Below, in pieces: positions 15,511 through 24,893 of a stretch of DNA of 40,076 nt (position 1 is its first letter; every line of letters begins with the position of its first letter). The DNA lies in assembly GCA_022822005.1 (NCBI GenBank), contig JAJECO010000011.1, forward strand, positions 1 to 40,076, in the 5' to 3' direction. A program made the translations under genes and the position numbers. The DNA is from Candidatus Poribacteria bacterium (lineage in GTDB: Bacteria; Poribacteria; WGA-4E; PCPOR2b). Below the pieces are notes generated by a model. It ran no database searches. It was not told where the DNA came from and was given only the letters and a program-made list of their open reading frames with translations.

Positions 15511-16836
15511 ATGAAACGAAAACAGCAAGGCTTCATGCTAAAAAGGGGCACAAAAGAACAACGGAGAGATAGCCGGGGGAAAATTTCGATTTCTTTATTA
15601 TATTCCTTGGGGTTTTTGTTATTACTTCTTTGGTCTGTTGGTTGTAGCCCAAATCTGAATCCACAGGACACCATTTCCAATGCAGGAACAGAAGCTGATT
15701 TTAATGGGGTGTTAGCAGTTGTAGATATCTCTGATCCTGCAAAGCCTGTCAAGGTTTCTTCGACTTTCCTTCCTTCAAAACTACACTATTATAGTAGTCT
15801 AACTGTCTGGAAGCAGTTCGTGTTAGCAACCACAGCTTATGGCGTACACCTTTTAGATATGGAGAAGCCGGCAGCACCAAGACTGCTGTGGAATCTTCCG
15901 CTTCCAATGCTTTCAGGAAAACCCGTGATCTTCAAAAATTATGCTTTTTTCCCGACTCAAAATGGGTTGAATGTCCTTCACCTCAAGAACCCACTGGAAC
16001 CACAATGGGTGTTTCCAACAGGGGGAAAGGGAAATCTCCGCAGTCACCTCATTGACCTAAAAATCAAGGGAGACTATGCTTATACATACGACGTGCACAA
16101 GTACTTGCATGTGTTAAATCTCTCACAGCCTGAACAGCCTAAATTAGTTAATTCCTACGCGATTCAATCTCCTCCTTCCGTTCTATTGCTACGAGCCTTA
16201 GGCGAAGAAGCAAGACCAATCAAAATCAACGTCGATTCTTTAACGGATAGAATCCGCGCCTTTCATTTAGAGCGATTATATTTACTGTCAGCCCTTTCGA
16301 ACCACCTTGCCGATCGGACTAACTTGATTGAGTTAAGTGCCAATTGGAGGGTTAGAGTCGTTACAACCCCGCAATATATCTGCTGGGTGTATCGCTACGA
16401 CGATTATTCTCAATTGTGGTTCTTACCGTGGCAAGAGAATCATATTTATTCCTTAGATGTTATTCCGGCATATACGAAGTACCTGTATAGTTCGGGCAGG
16501 CATCCCGGGGGTGAAGATATAACAGATGTCATTAGAGGAGAGTGGGAGGATGAAAACACGCTTTATCTTATTTTTGAAACCGATTGGAAAACAACGAAAA
16601 TTAACCAAAGCGAAGGAGGGCGTGTTACAGACTTTCAACTTTCGACGGATTTGGCTTATATCTTAAGGGAACATGGTGTGTTATTTATTGCGAAACTATC
16701 TACCACGGACAGGTTGGAATTGAAAGGAATGGCTCTCCTCGAAAACCTCCCCCAGTCATCGCAGACACTTACCTTGGATAAAAACTTCCTTTATGTATTG
16801 GGTGAGAAATCCCAACCGGAGGTTCAAAGCAAGTGA
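15511..16836 (+). CDS. LVIVD-repeat-type lipoprotein
   Basis: The 441-residue product is a predicted lipoprotein. A basic N-terminus and a hydrophobic stretch (about 28-43) end in the lipobox WSVGC. The mature part contains short repeats such as GVLAVVDISDPAKPVKVSS, GVHLLDMEKPAAPRLLW and YLHVLNLSQPEQPKLVN, the pattern of LVIVD repeats that build beta-propellers on cell-surface proteins. I place the start at 15511, because GGGAGG at 15498-15503 is correctly spaced for that ATG, rather than at the in-frame ATG at 15496, whose own codons contain that motif. It follows the sigma fusion after about 30 bases and is probably co-transcribed. Its ligand is unknown. Confidence 0.8.
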   Translation: MKRKQQGFMLKRGTKEQRRDSRGKISISLLYSLGFLLLLLWSVGCSPNLNPQDTISNAGTEADFNGVLAVVDISDPAKPVKVSSTFLPSKLHYYSSLTVWKQFVLATTAYGVHLLDMEKPAAPRLLWNLPLPMLSGKPVIFKNYAFFPTQNGLNVLHLKNPLEPQWVFPTGGKGNLRSHLIDLKIKGDYAYTYDVHKYLHVLNLSQPEQPKLVNSYAIQSPPSVLLLRALGEEARPIKINVDSLTDRIRAFHLERLYLLSALSNHLADRTNLIELSANWRVRVVTTPQYICWVYRYDDYSQLWFLPWQENHIYSLDVIPAYTKYLYSSGRHPGGEDITDVIRGEWEDENTLYLIFETDWKTTKINQSEGGRVTDFQLSTDLAYILREHGVLFIAKLSTTDRLELKGMALLENLPQSSQTLTLDKNFLYVLGEKSQPEVQSK

Positions 16837-16996
16837 GGGGGGAAATTTTCAATAGAGCAGGAAAAGAGGGAAGTTTCTGTGGTTATACCTTATCTTCTAA
16901 CCTTGCTTGTAACTGTTTAGTCAGTTTTGCAAAGGTGGCAAAATACGGCATAGAGTCGTTATTGCCTAAACTGCCTGAGAAACGTAATTGCTATGT

Positions 16997-18940
16997 CTAT
17001 TCTTGCGTCGTTCCCTCTTTATCGCTCTCCGCTTCAGCTGCGTGTTCGCCTTGCTGGTAATATGTCCCAAGCACCTCATTGTCCAGACTCCGTCCCTCCT
17101 CAATCACCTGCGCTGCAAAATCTAGGTTGATTGTTGTGAGGTCGGCTTCTTGTGCTCGCTGCTCGACACGGGATTGCGTGATGTTCCGCATAAATCCAGC
17201 GGGTACGAGGTTCAGTCGTGCACGGGCATCTAGCGTCCATTCAAGCGGACTTTCAAACGTTTCTTCTTGGGAGGTATCATCGGACTCGCGGGATTGCGCG
17301 ACAGCTTTCAGTTCAGGTGCATCTTCACGGACAGCGGAAGCCTGATCCATACTCTCGTTGATAATTTGCATCGCGAATTCGTTGGTGATTGTGCCGATCT
17401 TCTGAACACGCGCCGATTTTTCGATTCGCGCTTTGACGTTACGTCGCATATATCCGCGCGGGACATTCCGCAACGCTTTTTTGGCTTGATCAGACCACTG
17501 GAGGCGCACACCGTCAAAGGTCTGCTCCTCACTGACACCACCCTCCTGATCTGCAACCCTCTGGAGTGAATCTTTATCAACCATCTGGAATTTGTCACCG
17601 TCTACGCCGCAAACGGGGCATTTTACGGGCTGCTGGTCTTTGGCAGCATAGCCGCAATCACCACAGATGTAGGTCTTAATAGCATTAGAATCGAGAACTG
17701 TTTGCGTTGCGACCTCTTTGGCAACTTTGGTCATCCGTTCCGCTGAACGTCCCGGCATAAAGGTCTCCATCGCCTGCTCAATAACGCTCTCGGTAATCAC
17801 AGAGTGTCCACGTTCAATAGCAAAACGGTGGACAGCGGTGCGTGCGATGCCCTGCACCTGCGGCGGTGCCTTCGCCATTCGATCTAAGGCCTCCTGTGTC
17901 CAGACTACTGTCTCCTCCGCTCTGACATCAACTTTGGGGACGTACCGCTGGCTCGACAGAAACACATTACACGGGGCAAGCCGTAATAAGTTCTCGGTGT
18001 TGCTGCCGATATCCATATCGGGATCGCTGTGAACGCCAATTCGACCCAACATCAGCATCCACGGTTCTGTCTTTCGGGCATACTGCAAAATCTTCTCAAA
18101 CGCTTTGCCGTCCAGCAAGGTAATTTTAAGATCGTAGTTGTGGTCTTCCTTGGCGATAGTCCGGGCAATCTCCAGATGGGATTGATAGATTTTGGCAAGT
18201 CCGGTGTCGATGACCTCTTCGTGCAGCTGTTCCTGCTCTTTGAATCGGAAGGTTTTGGAGGCACGCTCGGTTAGCACGCTGACAACCGAATTAAACACCA
18301 CATAGTGAAGATAGGGATCATACACACCAACGGCTTCAACTTGTCTATCAAATGCCTTACCAAGTCGGATTGCTGTTTTCAGTCCGGCGAAGGATTCGGG
18401 ACTACCATCAATTCCAACGAGAATATGTCCTTTCTGTTCGTGTATCTCTTCTATGTTTCGGACCACAAGGGTATCGGTCTCAATACGCCGCACAACCCGC
18501 TCAACAACACCGCCGAGTAGACTGTCCTTAACCGCCCCCATACCAAGGGCACCCATAATTACAAGATCGTAATCACTTCCTTGAATGTCTTCTGCCAACT
18601 TGATGAAGTGCTTACCCTCAGGCATTTTGGCTTCAAAGGGAATGTCATTTTCGGCACATTTCTTCTTCATAACCTCCAAGTACGAATCGGAGATTAACTG
18701 TAGCCCCATTGTAATCAATGTGTCATGAATGCGGCGCTGTTTCTCAAGTTCAGCTTCATCTTGGTATTCTTCGGGGAGCGTGTACTCCATTTGCTTGAAG
18801 CGAACATCGTGCATCTTCGCTGCATAAACGTGAGAGCCAACGAGTTGCGACTGAAATTTTTTGGCGAACTCCACAGCGAAATTGACGCTCGCGTCGGAAT
18901 GGTCTGAATTATCGACCGGCACATAGATTTTCTTAAACAT
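16997..18940 (-). CDS. Usp-Usp-PCP_red-rubredoxin-PCP_red-PCP_red multidomain protein
   Basis: This 647-residue cytoplasmic protein has an unusual order of domains. Two UspA domains come first (about 1-165 and 170-332), with ATP-site patterns GALG-x9-GG and GRIG-x9-GS. A first PCP_red domain (346-395, VWTQEALDRMAKAPPQVQGI) follows. A rubredoxin/rubrerythrin-type iron site occupies 424-455 (YICGDCGYAA, then CPVCG), giving four cysteines for one Fe. A second PCP_red (481-535, QWSDQAKKALRNVPRGYMRR) and a third (567-615, EWTLDARARLNLVPAGFMRN) complete it. The last two share an extra residue before the arginine and form a sub-type. It converges on the lipoprotein gene and lies downstream of fumC. 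A redox- or ATP-linked stress role is inferred; I know no characterised protein of this architecture. Confidence 0.88.
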   Translation of the reverse strand: MFKKIYVPVDNSDHSDASVNFAVEFAKKFQSQLVGSHVYAAKMHDVRFKQMEYTLPEEYQDEAELEKQRRIHDTLITMGLQLISDSYLEVMKKKCAENDIPFEAKMPEGKHFIKLAEDIQGSDYDLVIMGALGMGAVKDSLLGGVVERVVRRIETDTLVVRNIEEIHEQKGHILVGIDGSPESFAGLKTAIRLGKAFDRQVEAVGVYDPYLHYVVFNSVVSVLTERASKTFRFKEQEQLHEEVIDTGLAKIYQSHLEIARTIAKEDHNYDLKITLLDGKAFEKILQYARKTEPWMLMLGRIGVHSDPDMDIGSNTENLLRLAPCNVFLSSQRYVPKVDVRAEETVVWTQEALDRMAKAPPQVQGIARTAVHRFAIERGHSVITESVIEQAMETFMPGRSAERMTKVAKEVATQTVLDSNAIKTYICGDCGYAAKDQQPVKCPVCGVDGDKFQMVDKDSLQRVADQEGGVSEEQTFDGVRLQWSDQAKKALRNVPRGYMRRNVKARIEKSARVQKIGTITNEFAMQIINESMDQASAVREDAPELKAVAQSRESDDTSQEETFESPLEWTLDARARLNLVPAGFMRNITQSRVEQRAQEADLTTINLDFAAQVIEEGRSLDNEVLGTYYQQGEHAAEAESDKEGTTQE

Positions 18941-19030
18941 TCTTCTCCCTCCAATGTCAACTTTCCATTAACAAGTTGTGTCTATTGACTCTATGTTCCA
19001 ATGTCTTTTGTTCGTGTTAAGTTTAACTTT

Positions 19031-20419
19031 CTACTTGGGTCCAATCATCTGACCGGGAACGACAACGCGATCAAACTCTTCCTCGCTTAACAAGTTAAGT
19101 TCCACCACAGTCTGTCGTAGCGTTTTGCCTTCCTGATGAGCAGTTTTGGCAACCAATGCCGCATTGTCGTAGCCGATGTAAGGATTAAGCGCGGTGACAA
19201 GCATCAGTGAGTCGTTTAGGTATTCTTGGATTTTTTCGCGATTCGGCTCGATACCAACAACGCAGTTTTCATTGAACGAATCACAGGCATCTGCAAGCAA
19301 GCGGATGGATTGGAGTGCATTAAAAGCGATAACAGGCATAAACACATTCAACTCGAAATTGCCTGATGCCCCTGCAATCGCAACCGTCGTGTCGCTGCCG
19401 ATAACTTGGGCGCAAACCATTGTCATAGCTTCGCACTGCGTCGGGTTCACCTTCCCTGGCATAATCGAACTTCCCGGTTCATTCTCTGGCAACAGGAGTT
19501 CACCAATTCCGCAGCGAGGACCACTACCGAGCCAACGCAGGTCATTTGCTATTTTGTTCAGGGCACATGCCAGTGTTTTGATAGCACCGAGCGCCTCGAC
19601 GATAGCGTCTCGAGCACCGAGCGCCTCAAACTTATTCGGCGCCGTCACGAAGGGGAACCCGGTGCGTTTCGAGATTGCGGTCGCAGCTCTTGCTGCATAT
19701 TCAGGGTGGGTGTTCAGCCCAGTACCGACCGCTGTTCCACCGATAGGCAGTTCGTATAGGTGTGGCAGCGCGTGATCAATAGCCCGAAGCGAGTTATTCA
19801 ACTGCGTGACATATCCAGAAAACGCCTGCCCCAATGTTAACGGAGTGGCGTCTTGGAGGTGAGTGCGTCCGGTTTTAACAATATCCTGAAAGGCTTCAGC
19901 TTTTGCTGAGAGTGCATCCCGCAGGTCCGTCACCGAAGGAATTAGATGATTGTGAATGCGATCGACGACAGCAACATGAATAGCGGTTGGGAAAGCATCG
20001 TTCGTAGACTGAGACTTGTTGACATGATCGTTTGGGTGGATAGGTTCCTTACTGCCGAGGACCCCGCCAAGCATTTCGATGGCACGGTTCGAGATAACTT
20101 CATTGACGTTCATATTGGTCTGGGTGCCGCTGCCGGTCTGCCAGACAACCAGCGGAAAGTGATCGTCTAGGCTGCCATCGATTACTTCCTGTGCAGCTCT
20201 AATGATAATTTCAGCCAGATCCGCGTCCAGCGCGTCCAACTCTGCGTTCACTTCAGCGACAGATTGTTTGACAATACCGAGTGCCCAGATCATCTCACGC
20301 GGGAAACGTTCCCCACCAATCTTGAAATTTTGCAATGAACGCTGGGTCTGTGCGCCCCAATACCGATCTGTTGGGACCTCAATCTTCCCCATGCTATCTG
20401 ATTCAGTTCTTGTTTCCAT
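19031..20419 (-). CDS. fumC: Fumarate hydratase, class II
   Basis: This enzyme catalyses reversible hydration of fumarate to L-malate in the TCA cycle, as an iron-independent cytoplasmic tetramer. The 462 residues match the class II family in length. Diagnostic features are the opening [20 protein letters not shown], the substrate segments [18 protein letters not shown] and [19 protein letters not shown], the catalytic-site region [16 protein letters not shown] and the superfamily signature [16 protein letters not shown]. It starts 19 bases after sdhB in the same direction, so succinate-to-malate conversion appears to be one transcription unit (sdhC-sdhA-sdhB-fumC). Nothing is missing or odd in the sequence. 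Confidence 0.96.
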   Translation of the reverse strand: METRTESDSMGKIEVPTDRYWGAQTQRSLQNFKIGGERFPREMIWALGIVKQSVAEVNAELDALDADLAEIIIRAAQEVIDGSLDDHFPLVVWQTGSGTQTNMNVNEVISNRAIEMLGGVLGSKEPIHPNDHVNKSQSTNDAFPTAIHVAVVDRIHNHLIPSVTDLRDALSAKAEAFQDIVKTGRTHLQDATPLTLGQAFSGYVTQLNNSLRAIDHALPHLYELPIGGTAVGTGLNTHPEYAARAATAISKRTGFPFVTAPNKFEALGARDAIVEALGAIKTLACALNKIANDLRWLGSGPRCGIGELLLPENEPGSSIMPGKVNPTQCEAMTMVCAQVIGSDTTVAIAGASGNFELNVFMPVIAFNALQSIRLLADACDSFNENCVVGIEPNREKIQEYLNDSLMLVTALNPYIGYDNAALVAKTAHQEGKTLRQTVVELNLLSEEEFDRVVVPGQMIGPK

Positions 20420-20438
20420 CTACCTCTCCACACCTACA

Positions 20439-21185
20439 TCATTGTTTCGGGCGAAAGATCCGAAATAGCTTCTTGATTGGGTCATAGAATTGGTCAACCA
20501 CCCGCTCTTTGAGCGGAATGATGGCATTATCGGTAATCGTGATATGCTCAGGACAGACTTTTGTGCAGCATTTGGTAATGTTACAATAGCCGATGCCATC
20601 CGTATTTTTTAACTCCTCCAGCCGATTTTCAGTGTCGAGGGGGTGCATTTCCAGTGCCGCAGCGTAGACAAAAAATCGGGGTCCAATGAACTTATCGTGC
20701 AGATCATGCTCGCGCAACACATGGCACACATCTTGGCACAGGTAGCATTCGATACATTTACGAAATTCTTGAACGCGATCAATGTCCTCTTGCGCCATGC
20801 GCCAAGTGCCATCGTCGGCGTCGGCTGGTCTCGGATTGAACGGTTTGATTTTTTTCTTAACCTCAAAGTTCCACGAGACATCCGTCACCAAATCCTTGAT
20901 AAGTGGAAACGCGTGCATCGGCTCAACGGTAACTGGTGCGTCAAGCGGAATCTCGTTAAGCCGGGTCATACACATCAATTTGGGATTTCCGTTGACCTCC
21001 GCTGAACAGGATCCGCACTTGCCGGCTTTGCAGTTCCATCGAACAGCGAGATCGTTAGCTTGCTCCGCCTGAATCTTATGAACTGCGTCTAGGACCACCA
21101 TCCCCTCAGAAACTTCGGTCTCGTAATCGACGAATTTTCCTTCGTTAGCGTCGCCTCTCCATATTCTGAAAGTTGCTGTTGCCAT
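20439..21185 (-). CDS. sdhB: Succinate dehydrogenase/fumarate reductase iron-sulphur subunit
   Basis: This subunit carries electrons from the flavoprotein to the membrane anchor of complex II. The 248-residue protein has ligands for three clusters: [2Fe-2S] at C52, C57, C60 and C72; [4Fe-4S] at C144, C147 and C150 with C211; and [3Fe-4S] at C154, C201 and C207 by analogy to the family (motifs CIECYLCQDVC and CNITKCCTKVCP). The start overlaps the sdhA stop by one base (TAATG), which implies translational coupling. The sequence style is closer to the Sdh1/fumarate-reductase-like subunits of Actinobacteria than to E. coli SdhB, matching the unusual anchor subunit next door. The physiological direction is inferred from the linked oxidase genes. 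Confidence 0.94.
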   Translation of the reverse strand: MATATFRIWRGDANEGKFVDYETEVSEGMVVLDAVHKIQAEQANDLAVRWNCKAGKCGSCSAEVNGNPKLMCMTRLNEIPLDAPVTVEPMHAFPLIKDLVTDVSWNFEVKKKIKPFNPRPADADDGTWRMAQEDIDRVQEFRKCIECYLCQDVCHVLREHDLHDKFIGPRFFVYAAALEMHPLDTENRLEELKNTDGIGYCNITKCCTKVCPEHITITDNAIIPLKERVVDQFYDPIKKLFRIFRPKQ

Positions 21186-22999
21186 TAGCCCATCTCCTCT
21201 ATCACGTCTTGAAGGTCTTCACGAAGTTCAGGTATCGGTTCCCGGCTGACCTCCATTTCACCGTCCGCATTCTTGCGAACAACGGTGTTATACTTGCCTG
21301 CGCCCGGCTCCTCCTTCTCAGGATAATCGTCACGAGAATGGGCACCGATGCTCGCTTTTCGCTCTAACGCCGCAAGCGCAATGGCTTCGGATATTGTGAG
21401 CATGTGTTCCAGATCCAGTGCTGTGTGCCAGCCCGGATTATACTCACGATTGCCGCCGACTCCTGCTTGGTCTGCGCGTTGCACGAGCTTGTGGATTTCT
21501 TCCCCCGCATTATGTAACCCATCGTCGCTCCGAGCGATACCGACGAGGTCTTGCATCATATCCTGCAAATCGTACTGGATTTGGAATGGATTCTCGCCAT
21601 CTGCATTGTCGAACGGCTTTAACGCCTCGCTTGCGACCGCCTCAATCTCTGCTTCGTTTACTTTACCTACGCCGTTTTCTTTGGCAAATTGTGCGGCGTA
21701 TTCACCGGCACGCTTACCGAAAACCAGTAGGTCGGAGAGCGAGTTACCGCCCAAGCGATTCGCACCGTGCAAGCCTGCACCGCATTCACCACCTGCAAAA
21801 AGCCCCGGTACTGAGGTCATCTGTGAGTCCGCATCGACACGAATTCCGCCCATGACATAATGCGTTGTCGGTCCTACCTCCATCGGCTCTTTGGTGATAT
21901 CAATATCCGCCAACTGCATGAATTGGTGATACATGCTGGGTAGCTTCCGTCTGATATGCTCTTCGGCGTTTGATATTTTCTCCGAAATCCATGAAATATC
22001 AAGGAAAACACCACCGTGGGGACTTCCGCGTCCCTCCTGCACCTCGCGGACAATACATCGAGCCACATGGTCACGGGTGAGGAGTTCTGGGGGTCTGCGG
22101 GCATCTCTATCGCCCTGTGTGTATCGCCACCCTTCTTCGGGATCATCGGAGGTTTGATTCTGATAAAGCTCCGGTATATGATCAAACATAAACCGATCCC
22201 CCTCGCTATTTGTCAGAATCCCTCCCTCACCGCGGACCCCCTCTGTTACTAATATACCTCGCACACTTGGGGGCCAGACCATACCTGTCGGGTGAAATTG
22301 CACGAACTCCATATCAATCAGTTCGGCACCCGCATGGTAAGCGAGCGAATGTCCGTCGCCAGTGTATTCCCAGCTATTGCTCGTAATTTTAAATGCCTTG
22401 CCAACGCCGCCAGTGGCTAACACTACCGCTTTGGCAGAGAAGATCTTGAACCGTCCTTTTTCGCGCTCGTAACCGAATGCCCCGACAACGCGACCATCGT
22501 CTTTCAGCAGTGATATAACTGTGCACTCCATGTGCACATCAACGCCTTGATGGATGCCGTGATCTTGCAGGACGCGAATCATTTCCAAGCCAGTCCGGTC
22601 TCCGACGTGGGCAAGTCGAGGATATTGATGACCGCCGAAATTACGTTGTAAAATACGTCCGTCTTGCGTTCGATCAAACAGTGCGCCCCAAGCTTCCAGT
22701 TCGCGGACTCGGTCCGGTGCTTCTTTGGCGTGGAGTTCTGCCATCCGCCAGTTGTTAAGATATTGACCGCCACGCATGGTGTCGGCAAAGTGAACACGCC
22801 ACCCATCCCGCTCATCGACATTTGCAAGGGCTGCGGCAACACCACCTTCAGCCATAACAGTATGTGCTTTGCCAAGCAGCGATTTACACACCAAGCCTAC
22901 AGACACCCCGGCGGAAGAGGCTTCGATAGCGGCTCTCAGCCCCGCACCACCTGCGCCGATGACTAACACATCATATTCATGCGTTTCGTATTGTACCAC
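21185..22999 (-). CDS. sdhA: Succinate dehydrogenase/fumarate reductase flavoprotein subunit
   Basis: This is the catalytic subunit of complex II, oxidising succinate with covalently bound FAD. I place the start at a GTG (22999), which overlaps the sdhC stop by one base (TAGTG) and is preceded by GGAGG with eight bases spacing. This gives 604 residues; the longer frame reaching 23116 would run far into sdhC. The dinucleotide fold is DVLVIGAGGAGLRAA, the FAD-linking histidine is H46 in KAHTVMAEGG, and the active-site region includes EFVQFHPTGM and TEGVRGEGG. A later GGIRVDADSQ segment and GANRLGGNSLSDLLVFG are also typical. No key residue is missing. Confidence 0.95.
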   Translation of the reverse strand: MVQYETHEYDVLVIGAGGAGLRAAIEASSAGVSVGLVCKSLLGKAHTVMAEGGVAAALANVDERDGWRVHFADTMRGGQYLNNWRMAELHAKEAPDRVRELEAWGALFDRTQDGRILQRNFGGHQYPRLAHVGDRTGLEMIRVLQDHGIHQGVDVHMECTVISLLKDDGRVVGAFGYEREKGRFKIFSAKAVVLATGGVGKAFKITSNSWEYTGDGHSLAYHAGAELIDMEFVQFHPTGMVWPPSVRGILVTEGVRGEGGILTNSEGDRFMFDHIPELYQNQTSDDPEEGWRYTQGDRDARRPPELLTRDHVARCIVREVQEGRGSPHGGVFLDISWISEKISNAEEHIRRKLPSMYHQFMQLADIDITKEPMEVGPTTHYVMGGIRVDADSQMTSVPGLFAGGECGAGLHGANRLGGNSLSDLLVFGKRAGEYAAQFAKENGVGKVNEAEIEAVASEALKPFDNADGENPFQIQYDLQDMMQDLVGIARSDDGLHNAGEEIHKLVQRADQAGVGGNREYNPGWHTALDLEHMLTISEAIALAALERKASIGAHSRDDYPEKEEPGAGKYNTVVRKNADGEMEVSREPIPELREDLQDVIEEMG

Positions 23000-23805
23000 T
23001 ACAAAATCCTCCAGTCCGACAAAACGCCCATCGAACACAACCGAACATAAACATCCGAAAATCCCACCCAGCAGAGACTCATCCACGCCCAGAGCATGTG
23101 CCGACGATTCAGACAACTGACGCAGTTATACGCGGTCCGACGAATGGGTGCACCTGAAAGTCTATCGCGGATGCCCCCAACAAGATGACGTAGCGAATGG
23201 CAACCGAGTGTATAGCCACCCAGCAAGATAGCATTACCCGTTAAGATTAGTGTGCCGATTCCGATACCAAACGATTTTCCACCGTTCCCGTTGTCAAACC
23301 ACAGTGCTTTCCAAGCATCATAGGCGAGAATTACTACGAAGATAAGTGCAAAGTACAGAAAGTATCGATGCACATTTTGAATAATCAACGGAAATGAGCC
23401 TTCGCCTCGGTATTCCTTACGTGGTTCGCTGACGGTACATGAAGGTGGGTCCGCCCAAAAGGCTTTGTAATAAGCACCGCGATAATAGTAACAGGTAAAA
23501 CGAAAACCGAGTGGTGCCCAAAGAATAAGGAGGCTCGGTGGAACCCAGAGTGGTAACCAGTCAGGTCTCCCAGCCAACCAGCTATGTCCCGAAATATGTC
23601 CTGCGGGATCAAAGAGCAGCGGAGCATAGAAGGGAGACAGATATGGTCCGTGATGATAGTGATCCCCTTGAAAGACCACCCATAGCGAATAAAGACCGAA
23701 AACAGACAACCCCAGAAAAACCGCCAAGGGTTGGAGCCACCAAGCGTCGTGACGTCTGGTTTGACCGAATCGGCGGTCGGTTAAAGTTAGTTCCGGATGG
23801 TTCAT
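22999..23805 (-). CDS. sdhC: Succinate dehydrogenase membrane anchor, Sdh1/type-F-like
   Basis: This 268-residue integral membrane protein anchors SdhAB and passes electrons to quinone. It has about five helices, more than the short SdhC or SdhD of E. coli. The opening DAWWLQPLAVFLGLSVFGLY and the following PYLSPFYAPLL recall the Sdh1 anchor of Mycobacterium (type F complex II). Histidines in NVHRYFLYF and GCHSLRHLVGG are candidate haem or quinone-site ligands. No second anchor gene is present, in line with a single large subunit. AAGGAGT six bases upstream fixes the start, 11 bases after sco. The type-F comparison is from memory and should be tested. Confidence 0.85.
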   Translation of the reverse strand: MNHPELTLTDRRFGQTRRHDAWWLQPLAVFLGLSVFGLYSLWVVFQGDHYHHGPYLSPFYAPLLFDPAGHISGHSWLAGRPDWLPLWVPPSLLILWAPLGFRFTCYYYRGAYYKAFWADPPSCTVSEPRKEYRGEGSFPLIIQNVHRYFLYFALIFVVILAYDAWKALWFDNGNGGKSFGIGIGTLILTGNAILLGGYTLGCHSLRHLVGGIRDRLSGAPIRRTAYNCVSCLNRRHMLWAWMSLCWVGFSDVYVRLCSMGVLSDWRIL

Positions 23806-23816
23806 AAACAGACTCC

Positions 23817-24488
23817 TTATTTTTCAAGCAACTTTTTCATATCCTTACGCAGTTGATACAGCGAACCAGGACTTCGGCTATCATAGTAACCCCGCACCCG
23901 CTGATTTTGATCAACGAGCACAAACCGCGTGCTGTGGAGAATCTCGCTCCCACGATGACCGGCGGCTAAGTTAAACCCTTCATGAGCCAACTGATAGATA
24001 GCTTCTTTCTGCCCTGTCAAAAAAGTCCAACGACTGCCATCGGCGCCATAATCATCCGCATAACGAAAGAGAACTTCAGGAGTATCCCGTTCAGGATCTA
24101 CGGAGAAAGAGACAAAATGGACCTCCTCCGCGGTGAATTCGTCCTGAAGGCTCGCCATTTGGATAGTCATTGGCGGACAGATTGTTGCACAACTGGTAAA
24201 GATGAAATCTGCGACCCAGACTTTGTCGTGGAGATCAGACAACGCAAAGGATGCACCACTCTGATCGGTCAAGGAAAAGTCCGGCAGTTGTTGTTGAGCC
24301 GCGAGTTCTGACAGTGAAGTTGTCGACTCAGCAGTTGTGCCGGACTTTTGATGAACGAATGACCAGAGATTTGCACCCAAGATGCCAGCAATCACGAGGG
24401 CTAACCCCCCCCAGAGAAGGCCACGCAGTATACGCTCGTTGGGTCTGGTCTCCTGTTTTGGAGATTTGACTTCGGCTTCCATAGACAT
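23817..24488 (-). CDS. sco: SCO1/SenC/PrrC-family copper chaperone
   Basis: This membrane-anchored periplasmic thioredoxin-fold protein delivers copper to the CuA site of cytochrome oxidase. The 223-residue protein has an N-terminal helix (about 24-45) and the SCO domain. The copper ligands are C100 and C104 in FTSCATICPP and H185 in LHSTRFVLVD, all present. The segment FVSFSVDPERDTPEVL is characteristic. It lies among cytochrome oxidase genes, downstream of coxIV-type and subunit III genes and directly upstream of sdhC. The spacer before it (24489-24543) contains an imperfect inverted repeat. Target CtaC carries a complete CuA motif, so the pairing makes sense. Confidence 0.94.
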   Translation of the reverse strand: MSMEAEVKSPKQETRPNERILRGLLWGGLALVIAGILGANLWSFVHQKSGTTAESTTSLSELAAQQQLPDFSLTDQSGASFALSDLHDKVWVADFIFTSCATICPPMTIQMASLQDEFTAEEVHFVSFSVDPERDTPEVLFRYADDYGADGSRWTFLTGQKEAIYQLAHEGFNLAAGHRGSEILHSTRFVLVDQNQRVRGYYDSRSPGSLYQLRKDMKKLLEK

Positions 24489-24543
24489 GCAGCATAACCC
24501 CTAAGACGTGCAACGTAAAATTTTCTCACGTTTCACGCTTGAC

Positions 24544-24873
24544 TTAGTGAGATGCATCAACGACCTGAGATTCCGCTTTAGCTCCCTCATGGCGTGCACC
24601 ATCCATTAGATCTGGCAGCAACATAAACACGAGAAAAACACAGATGATAAACGGCGTCAGCGCAATTACCATCAAGGTCTTCTGCTCAAATTTTAGATGC
24701 ATGAAATAGAGCGCGACATAAAGTGCCTTAGAACATGCCATGCCGATCAGCAAGAGTGCGATCACAATCTTGGGAAAAGGCATGTAGACTACGGCAACTT
24801 CGGCGATTGTGAGTATGATGAGAATCACAAATATTCTCATATATTTCGGATGTTCTTTATGAGCGTGTTCCAT
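24544..24873 (-). CDS. Cytochrome c oxidase subunit IV family protein
   Basis: This small membrane subunit of the haem-copper oxidase stabilises the core complex. At 109 residues with three helices it matches the CyoD/CtaF/COX4 prokaryotic family. The first helix follows HPKYMRIFVILIILTIAEVAVVY, the second carries MACSKALYVALYFMHLKFE, the hallmark of the family, and the third is FIICVFLVFMLLPDL. The N-terminus is histidine- and lysine-rich. It starts 20 bases after a subunit III gene, so the order is the usual III-IV. No catalytic residues are expected. Confidence 0.9.
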   Translation of the reverse strand: MEHAHKEHPKYMRIFVILIILTIAEVAVVYMPFPKIVIALLLIGMACSKALYVALYFMHLKFEQKTLMVIALTPFIICVFLVFMLLPDLMDGARHEGAKAESQVVDASH

Positions 24874-24893
24874 CTTGATTCTCCATGTGATGA

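Noticed and set aside
22999-23116. Longer N-terminus for sdhA starting at 23116
   Set aside because: It would overlap sdhC by 118 bases and add residues unlike any flavoprotein. The GTG at 22999 has a proper ribosome-binding site.
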